DNA of 6,290 nt from Candidatus Rokuibacteriota bacterium (GCA_016206385.1 JACQRS010000289.1:1-6290), one strand, 5' to 3'. Counted from the first letter of the stretch, positions 1 to 6,290 are shown. Numbers and translations are program-made. Notes: generated by a model from the letters alone, not told the origin.

Positions 1-575
1 CAGGCATAGTCCTCGTTGGCGCCGGCAATGGTCTTCACGTCGGGCTTCACGCTTAGCACATACCGGGCCGCCATCACGCTGTCGGACGCCTGGTTGTTTG
101 ACGTCCTGAAGACGTACTTCAGCTGCCGATCCTCGGTCAAGCGGTGGGTGCCGCAGATGTGGATGATGGTGAGGACCTTCAGTTCCTCGGCCACAGGCGC
201 GACAGCCAGGCAATTGGCGCTTGAGGTGTACCCGACGACCGCGTCCACCTTTTCGTCGAGCACCAGGCGCCGGAACTCGGTGACCTGCTTGTCGGGCCCT
301 CCCGCCTCGTCGACGATGACGAGCTTGATCTTGACGCCCCCGATCCCTCCCTCCTTATTCCACTTGTCCACCAGCCACTCCGTTGTGGCTTTCCCGGAGG
401 CGCCGAAGACGGCTGCCCCTCCTGAGTAGAAGTCAACGAAGCCCACCTTCAGCTCGGCCGGCGCTCCCGCTGGCTTGGCCTGCGCCGCTGTTTCCGGGGC
501 GGAAGCCACGAAGACCAGCGCCCCGATGGCGACCAGCCCTAGCAACACGGCCAGGGTTGACTTGAACTTACGCAT
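1..575 (-). CDS. ABC transporter substrate-binding protein, LivK/Peripla_BP_6 type (N-terminal part; cut by window edge)
   Basis: The 191 visible residues are the N-terminal half of a periplasmic solute receptor that would deliver a small ligand (amino acid, amide or organic acid) to a branched-chain-amino-acid-type ABC importer. A signal peptide is clear: a basic start (MRKFK), a hydrophobic core at residues 8-24, and possible cleavage after ASA (26) or AQA (33). The mature part opens with ELKVGFVDFYSGG (41-53), the usual first strand and ligand loop of the family, followed by GGIGGVKIKLVIVDEAG (76-92), VDAVVGYTSSAN (110-121) and YVFRTSNNQ (154-162), all typical family positions. C122 and C141 could form a disulfide. 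The ATG at 575 is chosen because the signal peptide begins there and an AGGAGG lies 7 bases upstream. The family is usually about 400 residues, so roughly half is missing. Permease and ATPase genes are expected further left. The ligand cannot be told from this half. Confidence 0.9.
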   Translation of the reverse strand, partial: MRKFKSTLAVLLGLVAIGALVFVASAPETAAQAKPAGAPAELKVGFVDFYSGGAAVFGASGKATTEWLVDKWNKEGGIGGVKIKLVIVDEAGGPDKQVTEFRRLVLDEKVDAVVGYTSSANCLAVAPVAEELKVLTIIHICGTHRLTEDRQLKYVFRTSNNQASDSVMAARYVLSVKPDVKTIAGANEDYA

Positions 576-582
576 GTCAGGT

Positions 583-588
583 CCTCCT
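583..588 (-). promoter_or_regulatory. Ribosome binding site of the substrate-binding protein gene
   Basis: AGGAGG on the minus strand, 7 bases before the ATG at 575; a perfect Shine-Dalgarno that fixes this start. A second GGAGG lies a few bases further upstream (591-595) and is too distant to be the main site. Confidence 0.8.
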
Positions 589-669
589 TTCCTCCAGTTC
601 CTGATCCGCGAGATTTAGAGATGACCAACGCCCTCGAGACGTCGGCCACCCTCCGGTCCAATGGCCCCC

Positions 670-698
670 CTTATACTCCAGAGCGCTGAGCAACGCAA
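670..698 (-). promoter_or_regulatory. Possible sigma70-like promoter before the substrate-binding protein gene
   Basis: On the minus strand TTGCGT (698-693) and TATAAG (675-670) are separated by exactly 17 bases. The -10 matches the consensus at 5 of 6 positions, the -35 only at 3 of 6. It sits in the only gap larger than 100 bases (576-714), directly before the transporter gene and just after the molybdohydroxylase stop codon, so it could give separate transcription of the transporter genes. Only sequence resemblance supports it; in such GC-rich DNA an AT-rich hexamer in a gap is suggestive but not proof. Confidence 0.35.
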
Positions 699-714
699 GA
701 CCCCGATTTAGGTC

Positions 715-3036
715 TCACGTCGGCCAGCGCCCGGTGGCCCGGAGCAGCTCAAAGAGCCGGGCGCCGGTGAGGGGAACCCGGGTGACCTCCACGCCGTAGT
801 CGCTGAGGGCGTCCTCCACCGCGTTGGCGATCGCCGCTGCCGGGGCGATGATGCCGCTCTCGCCCACGCCCTTCACGCCGAGCTCGTTCAGGGGTGACGG
901 GTAGGCCAGGTGGGCCACCTCCAGCGGCGGCACGTCGTCGGCCCGCGGGAGCCCGTACTCCATGAAGCTGCCGCTCAGGAGCTGGCCCTCGGGATCATAG
1001 AGCAGCTCCTCCGAGAGCGCGCTGCCGATCCCCTGGACGATGCCCCCGTGGAGCTGCCCCTCCACCACCATGGGGTTGATAGGCTGGCCGCAATCGTGAA
1101 CGGCCGCATACTTGAGCAGGGCAATCCGGCACGTCTCGACGTCCACTTGAACGACGACCGCGTGGACCCCGAAGGCCCAGGTGACGGTCCCGGGATAGAA
1201 AAACACGCAGGCCGCAAGCCCGGGCCCCCCGGCTGACTCGAGCGCCCGGCTCCTGACCGCGGCGTCCGCCACCTGGCCGAGGCTCAGGCTCCTGTCCGGG
1301 ACCCCTTTGACGAACACCCGCCCTTCGGCCAGCACCACGTCCTCCGCCGCGCATTCGAAGAGGTCCGCCGCGACGAGCCTGGCTTTCCGAGCCACCTCGC
1401 GCGCGGTCCGCGCCACCGCCGGCCCCGCCACCGCCGCCACGCGGCTCGCGATGGTACCCATCCCGTGGGCGACGAGCTGGGTGTCCCCACCGACGACCAT
1501 CACGTCCTCGATCGGCACTGCCAGCTGGTCGGCGCAGATCTGCGCGAGCGTGGTCTCGTGAGCCTGTCCCTGAGCCGAGACCCCGATGTGCACCCGCACC
1601 GTGCCCCTCGGATCCACGCGGATGTCGGCACCCTCGAAGGGGCCGAGCCCTGTGCCTTCCACATAGGCGGCCAGGCCGATGCCGATCGGCTTCGCGCTTC
1701 CCCGCCGGCGCGCCTGCTCCTGCCGCCAGCCGGCATAGTCGAGGAGGGCGAGGGTTTTCTCAAAGCCTGACGGATAGTCCGCGGGGTCATAGCTGATCGG
1801 CACGCCGTCGCGATAGACCAGCCCAGGGCTGAACGGCATCTCCTCCGCGCGAATCATGTTCCTCCGGCGGAGCTCGGCCGGGTCCATTCCGAGCCGGCAC
1901 GCGGCGCGGTCGAGCAGCCTGTCGAGGACGAAGGCGGCCTCGGGCCTGCCCGCGCCGCGGTAGGCGGCGGCAAAGGTCTTGTGGGTCACCACGTTCTGGC
2001 CGACACCGCGGTAGTTCGGCACCCGGTACGGACCGGGCAGGTGGTTGATCGTGTTCTCGGTAATGGCCTCGCCGAGCGTCGGATAGGCGCCGTGGTCGCG
2101 CGTAAATGTGGTCTCGAGGGCCACAATCGTGCCGTCACGGAGGAGACCCATGCGTGCCTGGTGCTCCTGGTCTCGGTCGGCTGCCGCAGCGAGGAAGTGC
2201 TCGCGGCGGGTCTCGACCCATTTGATCGGGCAACCGAGCCGCCGCGCCACAGCGGGCACCAGGATGTCTTCGGCGTAGACGTGACCTTTGGTCCCGAAGC
2301 CGCCCCCGACCTCCGGCACCCGGACTCGAACCTCGTTTTCGGGCAGGGACAGGATCGCGGCGATCGCGCTCCTGACGGCGAACGGGACTTGCGTGGAGAC
2401 CCACACCGTGAGGAGCCCGCTCTCCGCCTCCGCGTAGGCGAGGACGCCGCGCGGCTCGATGGGCATGCCCGTAACCCGGGGATATCCAAGGCGTGCCTCA
2501 ACAATCACCTCGGCCCGCGAAAAGCCGGCAGCCGCATCGCCGGTCCCGCCCTCTGTCTCGCCGGCCAGGTTGTCGGGCCACTCATCGTGGACACGCGGGG
2601 CGCCCGGCGACAAGGCGCGGCCAACCGAGGAGGCGACGGGAAGCGGCTCGTACTCGACGACCACCCGCTCGACAGCATCGGCCAGCCGGTACGGCTCTTC
2701 GGCGACGACAACGGCGACGGCCTCCCCCACGTGCCGCACCTTGTCCCGTGCGAGCACGGGGTGACGGTACGGGCGCAGACGCGGGGCAGGGACGAGCGCA
2801 GGCAGTGAGGACCCCAGCTCGGGCAGATCGTCGACGGTCAGCACCGCGCGGACGCCGGCGAGCCGGGATGCCGCGCCGCCGTCGATTGTGAGGATGCGCG
2901 CGTGCGCATAGCGGCTCCTGACCACGGCGAGGTGGAGCATCCCGGGGACGCGGAGGTCGTCGAGGTAGCGGCCCCGGCCGAGGAGCAGGCGCGTGTCCTC
3001 TTTCCGCTTGAGCGAGGCGCCGACGAGCTTCTCCAT
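715..3036 (-). CDS. Molybdenum hydroxylase large (molybdopterin-binding) subunit, form II CoxL / xanthine dehydrogenase family
   Basis: This 773-residue protein is the molybdenum cofactor subunit of a three-part hydroxylase, which adds an oxygen from water to an aldehyde or N-heterocycle and passes electrons to iron-sulfur and FAD subunits. It starts with KRKEDTRLLLGRGRYLDDL (10-28), the usual opening of the family. Seen in order are the cofactor loop GGGFGTK (244-250), the active-site loop AYRGAGR (358-364), the AQGQAHET segment (488-495), and GVKGVGESG near the C-terminus with the catalytic base E726. The loop reads AYRGAGR and not the AYxCSFR of true CO dehydrogenase (form I), so CO oxidation is unlikely; the real substrate is unknown. 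Length is normal (about 770-800). The open frame runs a further 153 codons upstream, but that part lies across the cupin gene in another frame and has no family similarity; the ATG at 3036 is 35 bases after the cupin stop. That ATG lacks a recognisable Shine-Dalgarno. No small or medium subunit gene is in the window. Confidence 0.93.
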   Translation of the reverse strand: MEKLVGASLKRKEDTRLLLGRGRYLDDLRVPGMLHLAVVRSRYAHARILTIDGGAASRLAGVRAVLTVDDLPELGSSLPALVPAPRLRPYRHPVLARDKVRHVGEAVAVVVAEEPYRLADAVERVVVEYEPLPVASSVGRALSPGAPRVHDEWPDNLAGETEGGTGDAAAGFSRAEVIVEARLGYPRVTGMPIEPRGVLAYAEAESGLLTVWVSTQVPFAVRSAIAAILSLPENEVRVRVPEVGGGFGTKGHVYAEDILVPAVARRLGCPIKWVETRREHFLAAAADRDQEHQARMGLLRDGTIVALETTFTRDHGAYPTLGEAITENTINHLPGPYRVPNYRGVGQNVVTHKTFAAAYRGAGRPEAAFVLDRLLDRAACRLGMDPAELRRRNMIRAEEMPFSPGLVYRDGVPISYDPADYPSGFEKTLALLDYAGWRQEQARRRGSAKPIGIGLAAYVEGTGLGPFEGADIRVDPRGTVRVHIGVSAQGQAHETTLAQICADQLAVPIEDVMVVGGDTQLVAHGMGTIASRVAAVAGPAVARTAREVARKARLVAADLFECAAEDVVLAEGRVFVKGVPDRSLSLGQVADAAVRSRALESAGGPGLAACVFFYPGTVTWAFGVHAVVVQVDVETCRIALLKYAAVHDCGQPINPMVVEGQLHGGIVQGIGSALSEELLYDPEGQLLSGSFMEYGLPRADDVPPLEVAHLAYPSPLNELGVKGVGESGIIAPAAAIANAVEDALSDYGVEVTRVPLTGARLFELLRATGRWPT

Positions 3037-3071
3037 GTCGGAGGCAGGGTCAGCGATGCGAGAGGCCCGGC

Positions 3072-3557
3072 TCAGGTCCTGAGGTGGGCGTCGCGCTGCT
3101 TCCGGAGCTCGGGGTCCACGTAGCCCATCAGGTCGGGCTGAGCCCGACCCAGCATCACCTGGAGGTAGGCGGGCTCGAGGCCGATGTTCTCGAAGCCGTG
3201 GATGACCCCAGCGGGACACGAGACGCAGTCCCAGCGGCCCAGCACGGTCTCGGCGCGCCGCCCGTCGGCGTCCTGCAAGAAGACGCGCACCGTGCCCTCC
3301 AGGATGAAGAAGACCTCCTCCACCTCGTGGGTGTGGGGGGCATTGCCCTGGCCCAGCGGCACGAGCATGACGCTCAGCGTGAAGTGCTCGGCCGGGATGA
3401 CCCGCGCATCCTGCTTGCCCGAGGCCCCGGCGCCGATGAAGCGGTGCTGCGCTCGCCGGTAGCCCTCGATCCGCGCGTCGGCAAATGCATCCCAATCGGG
3501 GATGCGGTCCACGAAGCGGGCGACCCGCTGGCTCAGGAGCTCTTCAAGCGTTGGCAT
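3072..3557 (-). CDS. Single-domain cupin protein, probable metal-binding
   Basis: This 161-residue protein has one complete cupin fold, expected to be cytoplasmic since no signal peptide is visible. Cupin motif 1 is exact: HTHEVEEVFFILEG, with ligands H75, H77 and E81 and the closing G88. Motif 2 is GRWDCVSCPAGVIHGFEN, with G107, P115, G117, the fourth ligand H120 and N124. All four metal ligands are present, so it should bind a divalent metal. An N-terminal stretch of about 60 residues precedes the barrel and holds a conserved-looking IGAGASGKQD and IPAEHFTL (54-61). Such small cupins may be dioxygenases, isomerases, hydrolases or ligand sensors; nothing here decides between them. The ATG at 3557 is preceded by GGAGGA at 4 bases. 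It sits between an aminotransferase and a molybdohydroxylase in the same direction, which suggests a catabolic step on the same substrate, but this is inference. Confidence 0.9.
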   Translation of the reverse strand: MPTLEELLSQRVARFVDRIPDWDAFADARIEGYRRAQHRFIGAGASGKQDARVIPAEHFTLSVMLVPLGQGNAPHTHEVEEVFFILEGTVRVFLQDADGRRAETVLGRWDCVSCPAGVIHGFENIGLEPAYLQVMLGRAQPDLMGYVDPELRKQRDAHLRT

Positions 3558-3561
3558 TCCG

Positions 3562-3567
3562 TCCTCC
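3562..3567 (-). promoter_or_regulatory. Ribosome binding site of the cupin gene
   Basis: GGAGGA on the minus strand, 4 bases before the ATG at 3557. The spacing is short, but the same short spacing is seen for the aminotransferase gene next to it, and no other in-frame start with a better site was seen. Confidence 0.65.
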
Positions 3568-3632
3568 GAACAGGCGAGGGGTGTGACGGTTCACGATCAC
3601 GGCCGCTGGCAAACCAGTCGGGAGGGCGTCGT

Positions 3633-4937
3633 CTATGGCCGACGGAGCGCCGCCAGCGCCCCGGCGAAGGCCTCGAGGGTTCGCTCCACGTCGGCCTCCG
3701 TATGGGCGAGGGACACGTAAAGCTTCTGCGCGCCCTTCACCACGCCCCGCTTGAGGCATTCGTAGTTGAAGGCCTTGAGCAGCGCCGTGTCGGCCGTGAG
3801 CGTCGAGCGGTAGTCGGTGATCGGCTGATCGGTGAAGAACAGGTCAAACAGCGGCGCCTCGCCCGCCACCTGGCCGGGAATCCCCGAGCGCTTCACGAGG
3901 GCAGCGAGCCCGTCCTTCACCGCCGCGCCGATCCGGAAGAGGCGCGCGTAGGTGCCGGGCTTCCGAAGCTCGGCCAGCGTCGCGAGCCCCGCCACCGCCG
4001 CGACCGGGTTGCCGCTCAGCGTCCCGACCTGAGCGACGAACTCGGGTGTGCCCTCCAGGCTCGGGTCCAGGTTTCGCATGATCTCCGCCCGGCCGCAGAC
4101 CGCTGCCAGCGGAAACCCGCCGCCGACAATTTTCCCGTAGGCCGCCAGGTCGGGGACGACGCCGTAGTACTCCTGGGCGCCCCCGTATGCGAACCGGAAG
4201 CCGGTCACCACCTCGTCGAAGATCAGCGGGATCTGGTGCCGCTGGGTCAGCGCCCTGAGCCCCTGCAGGAACCCTTTCTCAGGAGGAATCACCCGCTGGA
4301 AGGGCTCCACGATCACCGCGGCGAGCTGATCCGCATAGACCGCGAGGAGCGCCTCGGTGGTGGCCAGGTCGTTGTAGGGAGCGATCAGCACCTCGCCCTC
4401 GAGGACGTGGGGGATGCCAGCGGAGTCGGGGATCGCTGCGGGGAAGGCCTTGGGGGAGCGCGGGGTGGCGCTCATCAGCGAGTAGTCGTGGTGGCCGTGG
4501 TAACCGCCCTCGAACTTGAGGACCTTGTCGCGCTTGCGGTAGGCCCGGGCGATCCTGAGGGCGAAGAACGTGGCTTCCGAGCCGGTGGAGGTGAAGCGCA
4601 CCTGCTCCGAGCAGGGGATCGCCCGGCAGAGCTCCTCGGCCAGCTGGATGATCGGCTCGTTCAGGAGGAAGTAGGTGGTGCCCTTCGAAAGCTGCTCGGA
4701 GACCGCGGCGCCGACCGCCGGGTAGGCGTGGCCGAGGATCATGGGGCCGGAACCGAGGAGGTAGTCGATGTACTCCCGCCCGCTCACGTCGTAGAGCTTC
4801 GAGCCCTGGCCCCGCTTGACGACGAAGGCCAGCTCCGGGGGGAAGCGGTGGGTCCCGAGCACGCCACCGGGGAGGTAGCGGGCCGCTTTTTCGAGCAGGT
4901 GGGATTCCTCTGAGCTCCTCGCTCTCGGCTCTGGCAT
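3633..4937 (-). CDS. Class III PLP aminotransferase, glutamate-1-semialdehyde aminotransferase-like
   Basis: This 434-residue enzyme is a fold-type I, PLP-dependent aminotransferase or aminomutase acting in the cytoplasm. Family marks in order: GSGPMILGHAYPAV (63-76 region), the phosphate-binding STGSEA (117-122), GGYHGHHD with Y146 stacking on the cofactor, FDEVVTGFR with D241 contacting the pyridine nitrogen, YGKIVGGGFP with the Schiff-base lysine K269, and GTLSGNP (305-311) with T306 for the neighbouring subunit's phosphate. The layout, and GTLSGNP and YHGH in particular, match glutamate-1-semialdehyde 2,1-aminomutase (HemL). However, HemL proper normally has NSGTEA and FEGCYHGHAD where this has STGSEA and FEGGYHGHHD, and the neighbours are catabolic and not tetrapyrrole genes, so I call it a paralog with another substrate. 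The start is taken as the second of two adjacent ATGs: AAGGAGG lies 4 bases before it but only 1 base before the first. It overlaps the hyuB stop as TGATG, implying translational coupling. The open frame extends upstream only as overlap with hyuB. Confidence 0.9.
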   Translation of the reverse strand: MPEPRARSSEESHLLEKAARYLPGGVLGTHRFPPELAFVVKRGQGSKLYDVSGREYIDYLLGSGPMILGHAYPAVGAAVSEQLSKGTTYFLLNEPIIQLAEELCRAIPCSEQVRFTSTGSEATFFALRIARAYRKRDKVLKFEGGYHGHHDYSLMSATPRSPKAFPAAIPDSAGIPHVLEGEVLIAPYNDLATTEALLAVYADQLAAVIVEPFQRVIPPEKGFLQGLRALTQRHQIPLIFDEVVTGFRFAYGGAQEYYGVVPDLAAYGKIVGGGFPLAAVCGRAEIMRNLDPSLEGTPEFVAQVGTLSGNPVAAVAGLATLAELRKPGTYARLFRIGAAVKDGLAALVKRSGIPGQVAGEAPLFDLFFTDQPITDYRSTLTADTALLKAFNYECLKRGVVKGAQKLYVSLAHTEADVERTLEAFAGALAALRRP

Positions 4938-6290
4938 CATGCCTCCTTGATGGACAGCGACCGAACGGATGGCCGGAGGATCGGCCGGACTTCCACGCTC
5001 TCGCCCTCGCTCACGCCCAGGATCGCGAGCCCGTCCTCCGAGAGATAGCCGGCGTCCCGCTCCGCGGCGTCCACCTCCAGCCACGCGCGGAGCGGCGCGC
5101 CGCGCCGGCTCACGAGCTCGACGATGTCGCCCTCGCTCAGCCCGAGCCGCCGCGCCGAGGCTTGGCTGAGCCGGCAGATCCGGCGCCCCTCCTTATACTC
5201 CAGGCCGTCCTGGCAATGCAACCTGAGGGTCGGTCGCGCGAGACCGAGCTCGGCCCGCCGTCGCTGGGTCTCCGCCTCGTCCACGGCGCCGTTCCGAAGC
5301 AGCACTCCGTAGATGCTTTCGGCTTTGGTCAGGCTGATCAGCCCCTCGGCCACGTCCCGGGCCACGCGCGCTGGGTCACGCTCGGGCGGATCGCCGTAGC
5401 CTCCGCCGCCTGAGGATTCCATCACCACGAGGTCTCCCGACCTGAGCGGGAAGCCGCTCACCTTGCCGGGCAGCGGAGAGGGCTCGATCTCCTGGGCGTC
5501 CCTGATGACGAAAAAGCGGTTGGGCGCTCCCGACCTTCCGGCGCAGACGCCGTAGGGCGGCAGGAGATTCTTCTCGGCCAGGACCGAGAGCTGGCCCTCG
5601 GGGGCAAGGAGCCGCACCTCCCGCCGGAGCCCGAGCCCGCCGCGCCAGCGGCCGTCGCCCCCGGAGTCCACGCGTAGCTCAGTCCGCTCCACCCTGAGCG
5701 GGTACTTCTGCTCCACCGACTCGACGGGCTGGAGCGTGGTGATGTCGCTCTCGGTGAACGTCCTGACCGCGTTGTTGCCGTCGCCACCCTCGAAGGCGCC
5801 GGTGCCGCCCGCCGGGTACTCGTAGAAGATGAGCGGCGCGCCGGTGCGCGGATCGGTCCCACCCACGTAGCAGTGGTTGCCACCGCCTTTGAGGTCTCCC
5901 GTAACCTTTCCCTGGATGGCCTGGGCCAACGCTCCCATCACCGCTGACTCCACGCAATACTTCACCTCCACCATTCCTCCACAGGCCGCCGGGAGCCGCG
6001 CGTTCACCACGCTGCCTTCGGGAGCGATGAGCGTGAGGGGGCGGAAGGCGCCCGAGTTGATCTCGCCGCCTGGATCGAGGAACGCCTTGAGGATCGTGAA
6101 GGCGCCGGTGGGAGCCATGGCGGGTCCGACGTTGGTCGGGCCCTTGGTCTGGGGGGCCGAGCCCGTGAGGTCAACCACGACCGAATCCCCGGCGATCGTG
6201 ACCCGGGCCCGGATCAGGAGCGGCTCGAACCGGTCCCGGCCGCCTTCCAGATAGGCCTCATAGCAGTACTCCCCATCGGGAAGCTCCCGG
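4937..6290 (-). CDS. hyuB: Hydantoinase/oxoprolinase B subunit (HyuB family) with extra C-terminal domain (N-terminus cut by window edge)
   Basis: The visible 450 residues are the C-terminal part of a HyuB-family subunit, which with HyuA carries out ATP-dependent ring opening (5-oxoproline, N-methylhydantoin) or, in relatives, carboxylation of ketones. The frame stays open to the right edge: before the first GTG-coded residue at 6178 it reads LPDGEYCYEAYLEGG then VTIAGDSVVVDLTGSAPQ, a family hallmark, so the gene begins outside the window and does not start at 6178. Further marks are INSGAFRPL with IAPEGSVVNAR, GGNHCYVGGTDP (near 5851-5892), VESVEQKYPLRVER, DSGGDGRWRGGLG (near 5633-5671) and SSGGGGYGDPPERDP (near 5386-5415), and a GLIS...ESIYGVLL tail where most members end soon after. 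Here about 95 more residues follow (4940-5227) that look like a separate barrel domain. The partner HyuA is expected upstream, to the right. Substrate unknown. Confidence 0.92.
   Translation of the reverse strand, partial: RELPDGEYCYEAYLEGGRDRFEPLLIRARVTIAGDSVVVDLTGSAPQTKGPTNVGPAMAPTGAFTILKAFLDPGGEINSGAFRPLTLIAPEGSVVNARLPAACGGMVEVKYCVESAVMGALAQAIQGKVTGDLKGGGNHCYVGGTDPRTGAPLIFYEYPAGGTGAFEGGDGNNAVRTFTESDITTLQPVESVEQKYPLRVERTELRVDSGGDGRWRGGLGLRREVRLLAPEGQLSVLAEKNLLPPYGVCAGRSGAPNRFFVIRDAQEIEPSPLPGKVSGFPLRSGDLVVMESSGGGGYGDPPERDPARVARDVAEGLISLTKAESIYGVLLRNGAVDEAETQRRRAELGLARPTLRLHCQDGLEYKEGRRICRLSQASARRLGLSEGDIVELVSRRGAPLRAWLEVDAAERDAGYLSEDGLAILGVSEGESVEVRPILRPSVRSLSIKEA
4940..5227 (-). other. C-terminal extension of HyuB, double-psi beta-barrel-like
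   Basis: The last 96 residues of the HyuB protein follow the normal end of the family. Two similar halves can be seen. The first has ICRLSQASARRLGLSEGDIV and then ELVSRRGAPLRAWLEVD; the second has GYLSEDGLAILGVSEGESVEVRP. The pattern 'residue-position helix, LGL/LGV, SEG-D/E, hydrophobic strand' is what is seen in double-psi beta-barrels such as the CDC48 N-terminal domain and the C-terminal molybdopterin-dinucleotide binding domain of formate dehydrogenases. The resemblance is by eye only; no structure or profile comparison was possible. Its role here is unknown (subunit contact or ligand binding are both possible). Confidence 0.5.
4942..4948 (-). promoter_or_regulatory. Ribosome binding site that decides the aminotransferase start
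   Basis: AAGGAGG on the minus strand lies inside the last codons of hyuB. It is 1 base from the ATG at 4940 and 4 bases from the ATG at 4937, favouring the second ATG, whose first base is also the last base of the hyuB stop TGA. Confidence 0.7.

Noticed and set aside
698..715. Possible terminator hairpin after the molybdohydroxylase stop (AGACC and GGTCT arms, 8-base loop)
   Set aside because: The stem is only 5 base pairs, part of it overlaps the stop codon, and no run of T follows on the minus strand.
1981..2808. A 275-codon open frame on the plus strand
   Set aside because: It is fully inside the molybdohydroxylase gene on the opposite strand, has no recognisable domain and is again a GC-rich antisense shadow.
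715..3036. True carbon monoxide dehydrogenase (form I CoxL)
   Set aside because: The active-site loop is AYRGAGR, without the cysteine of the AYxCSFR loop needed for the Cu-Mo centre, and the other CO dehydrogenase subunits are not adjacent.
3037..3495. N-terminal extension of the molybdohydroxylase by 153 codons
   Set aside because: This stretch overlaps the cupin gene in another frame, is low complexity (Arg, Gly, Ala, Pro) and has no similarity to the family, whose N-terminus starts at the ATG at 3036.
3084..4913. A 609-codon open frame on the plus strand, antisense to the cupin and aminotransferase genes
   Set aside because: It lies opposite two genes with clear family motifs and crosses their boundary. 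Its translation is rich in Arg, Gly, Glu and Val with no recognisable domain. Long antisense frames are expected in GC-rich coding DNA.
4940..5084. N-terminal extension of the aminotransferase by about 49 codons
   Set aside because: It overlaps the end of hyuB in another frame and reads as low-complexity Gly/Arg. The good ribosome site and family similarity put the start at 4937.
5190..5203. A second copy of the CTTATACTCC string seen in the proposed promoter at 670
   Set aside because: It lies inside hyuB coding for LEYKEG, has no suitable -35 element recognised, and a match of about 13 bases alone is likely chance.

Overview
The window holds five genes, all on the minus strand, packed head to tail in GC-rich DNA. 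Read in the direction of transcription (right to left) they are: the C-terminal two-thirds of a HyuB-type hydantoinase/oxoprolinase subunit (cut by the right edge); a PLP-dependent class III aminotransferase of the glutamate-1-semialdehyde aminotransferase type; a small single-domain cupin; a molybdenum hydroxylase large subunit of the form II CoxL / xanthine dehydrogenase family; and the N-terminal part of a periplasmic substrate-binding protein of the branched-chain amino acid (LivK) type (cut by the left edge).

The first four genes look like one transcription unit: hyuB and the aminotransferase overlap by TGATG, the aminotransferase-cupin gap is about 75 bases, and the cupin-molybdohydroxylase gap is 35 bases. 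A larger gap of about 140 bases, with a possible sigma70-like promoter, separates them from the transporter protein gene, which may be a separate or internally promoted unit. No gene-free stretch longer than 300 bases exists, and I see no tRNA, rRNA, CRISPR array, insertion sequence or phage feature.

The organism is a high-GC bacterium with a Gram-negative style periplasmic uptake system. The mix of LivK-type binding proteins, form II CoxL-like enzymes and HyuA/HyuB genes is common in soil and subsurface lineages such as Rokubacteria/Methylomirabilota and in Proteobacteria, but this assignment is an inference and cannot be proved from the window.

The genes read as a catabolic cassette: import of a small solute (binding protein), hydroxylation of an aldehyde or N-heterocycle (molybdohydroxylase), ATP-dependent ring opening or carboxylation (HyuB with an expected HyuA upstream), amino group transfer or migration (aminotransferase), and an unassigned metal cupin step. 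The substrate is unknown. The most notable single feature is an extra domain of roughly 95 residues at the HyuB C-terminus that resembles a double-psi beta-barrel.
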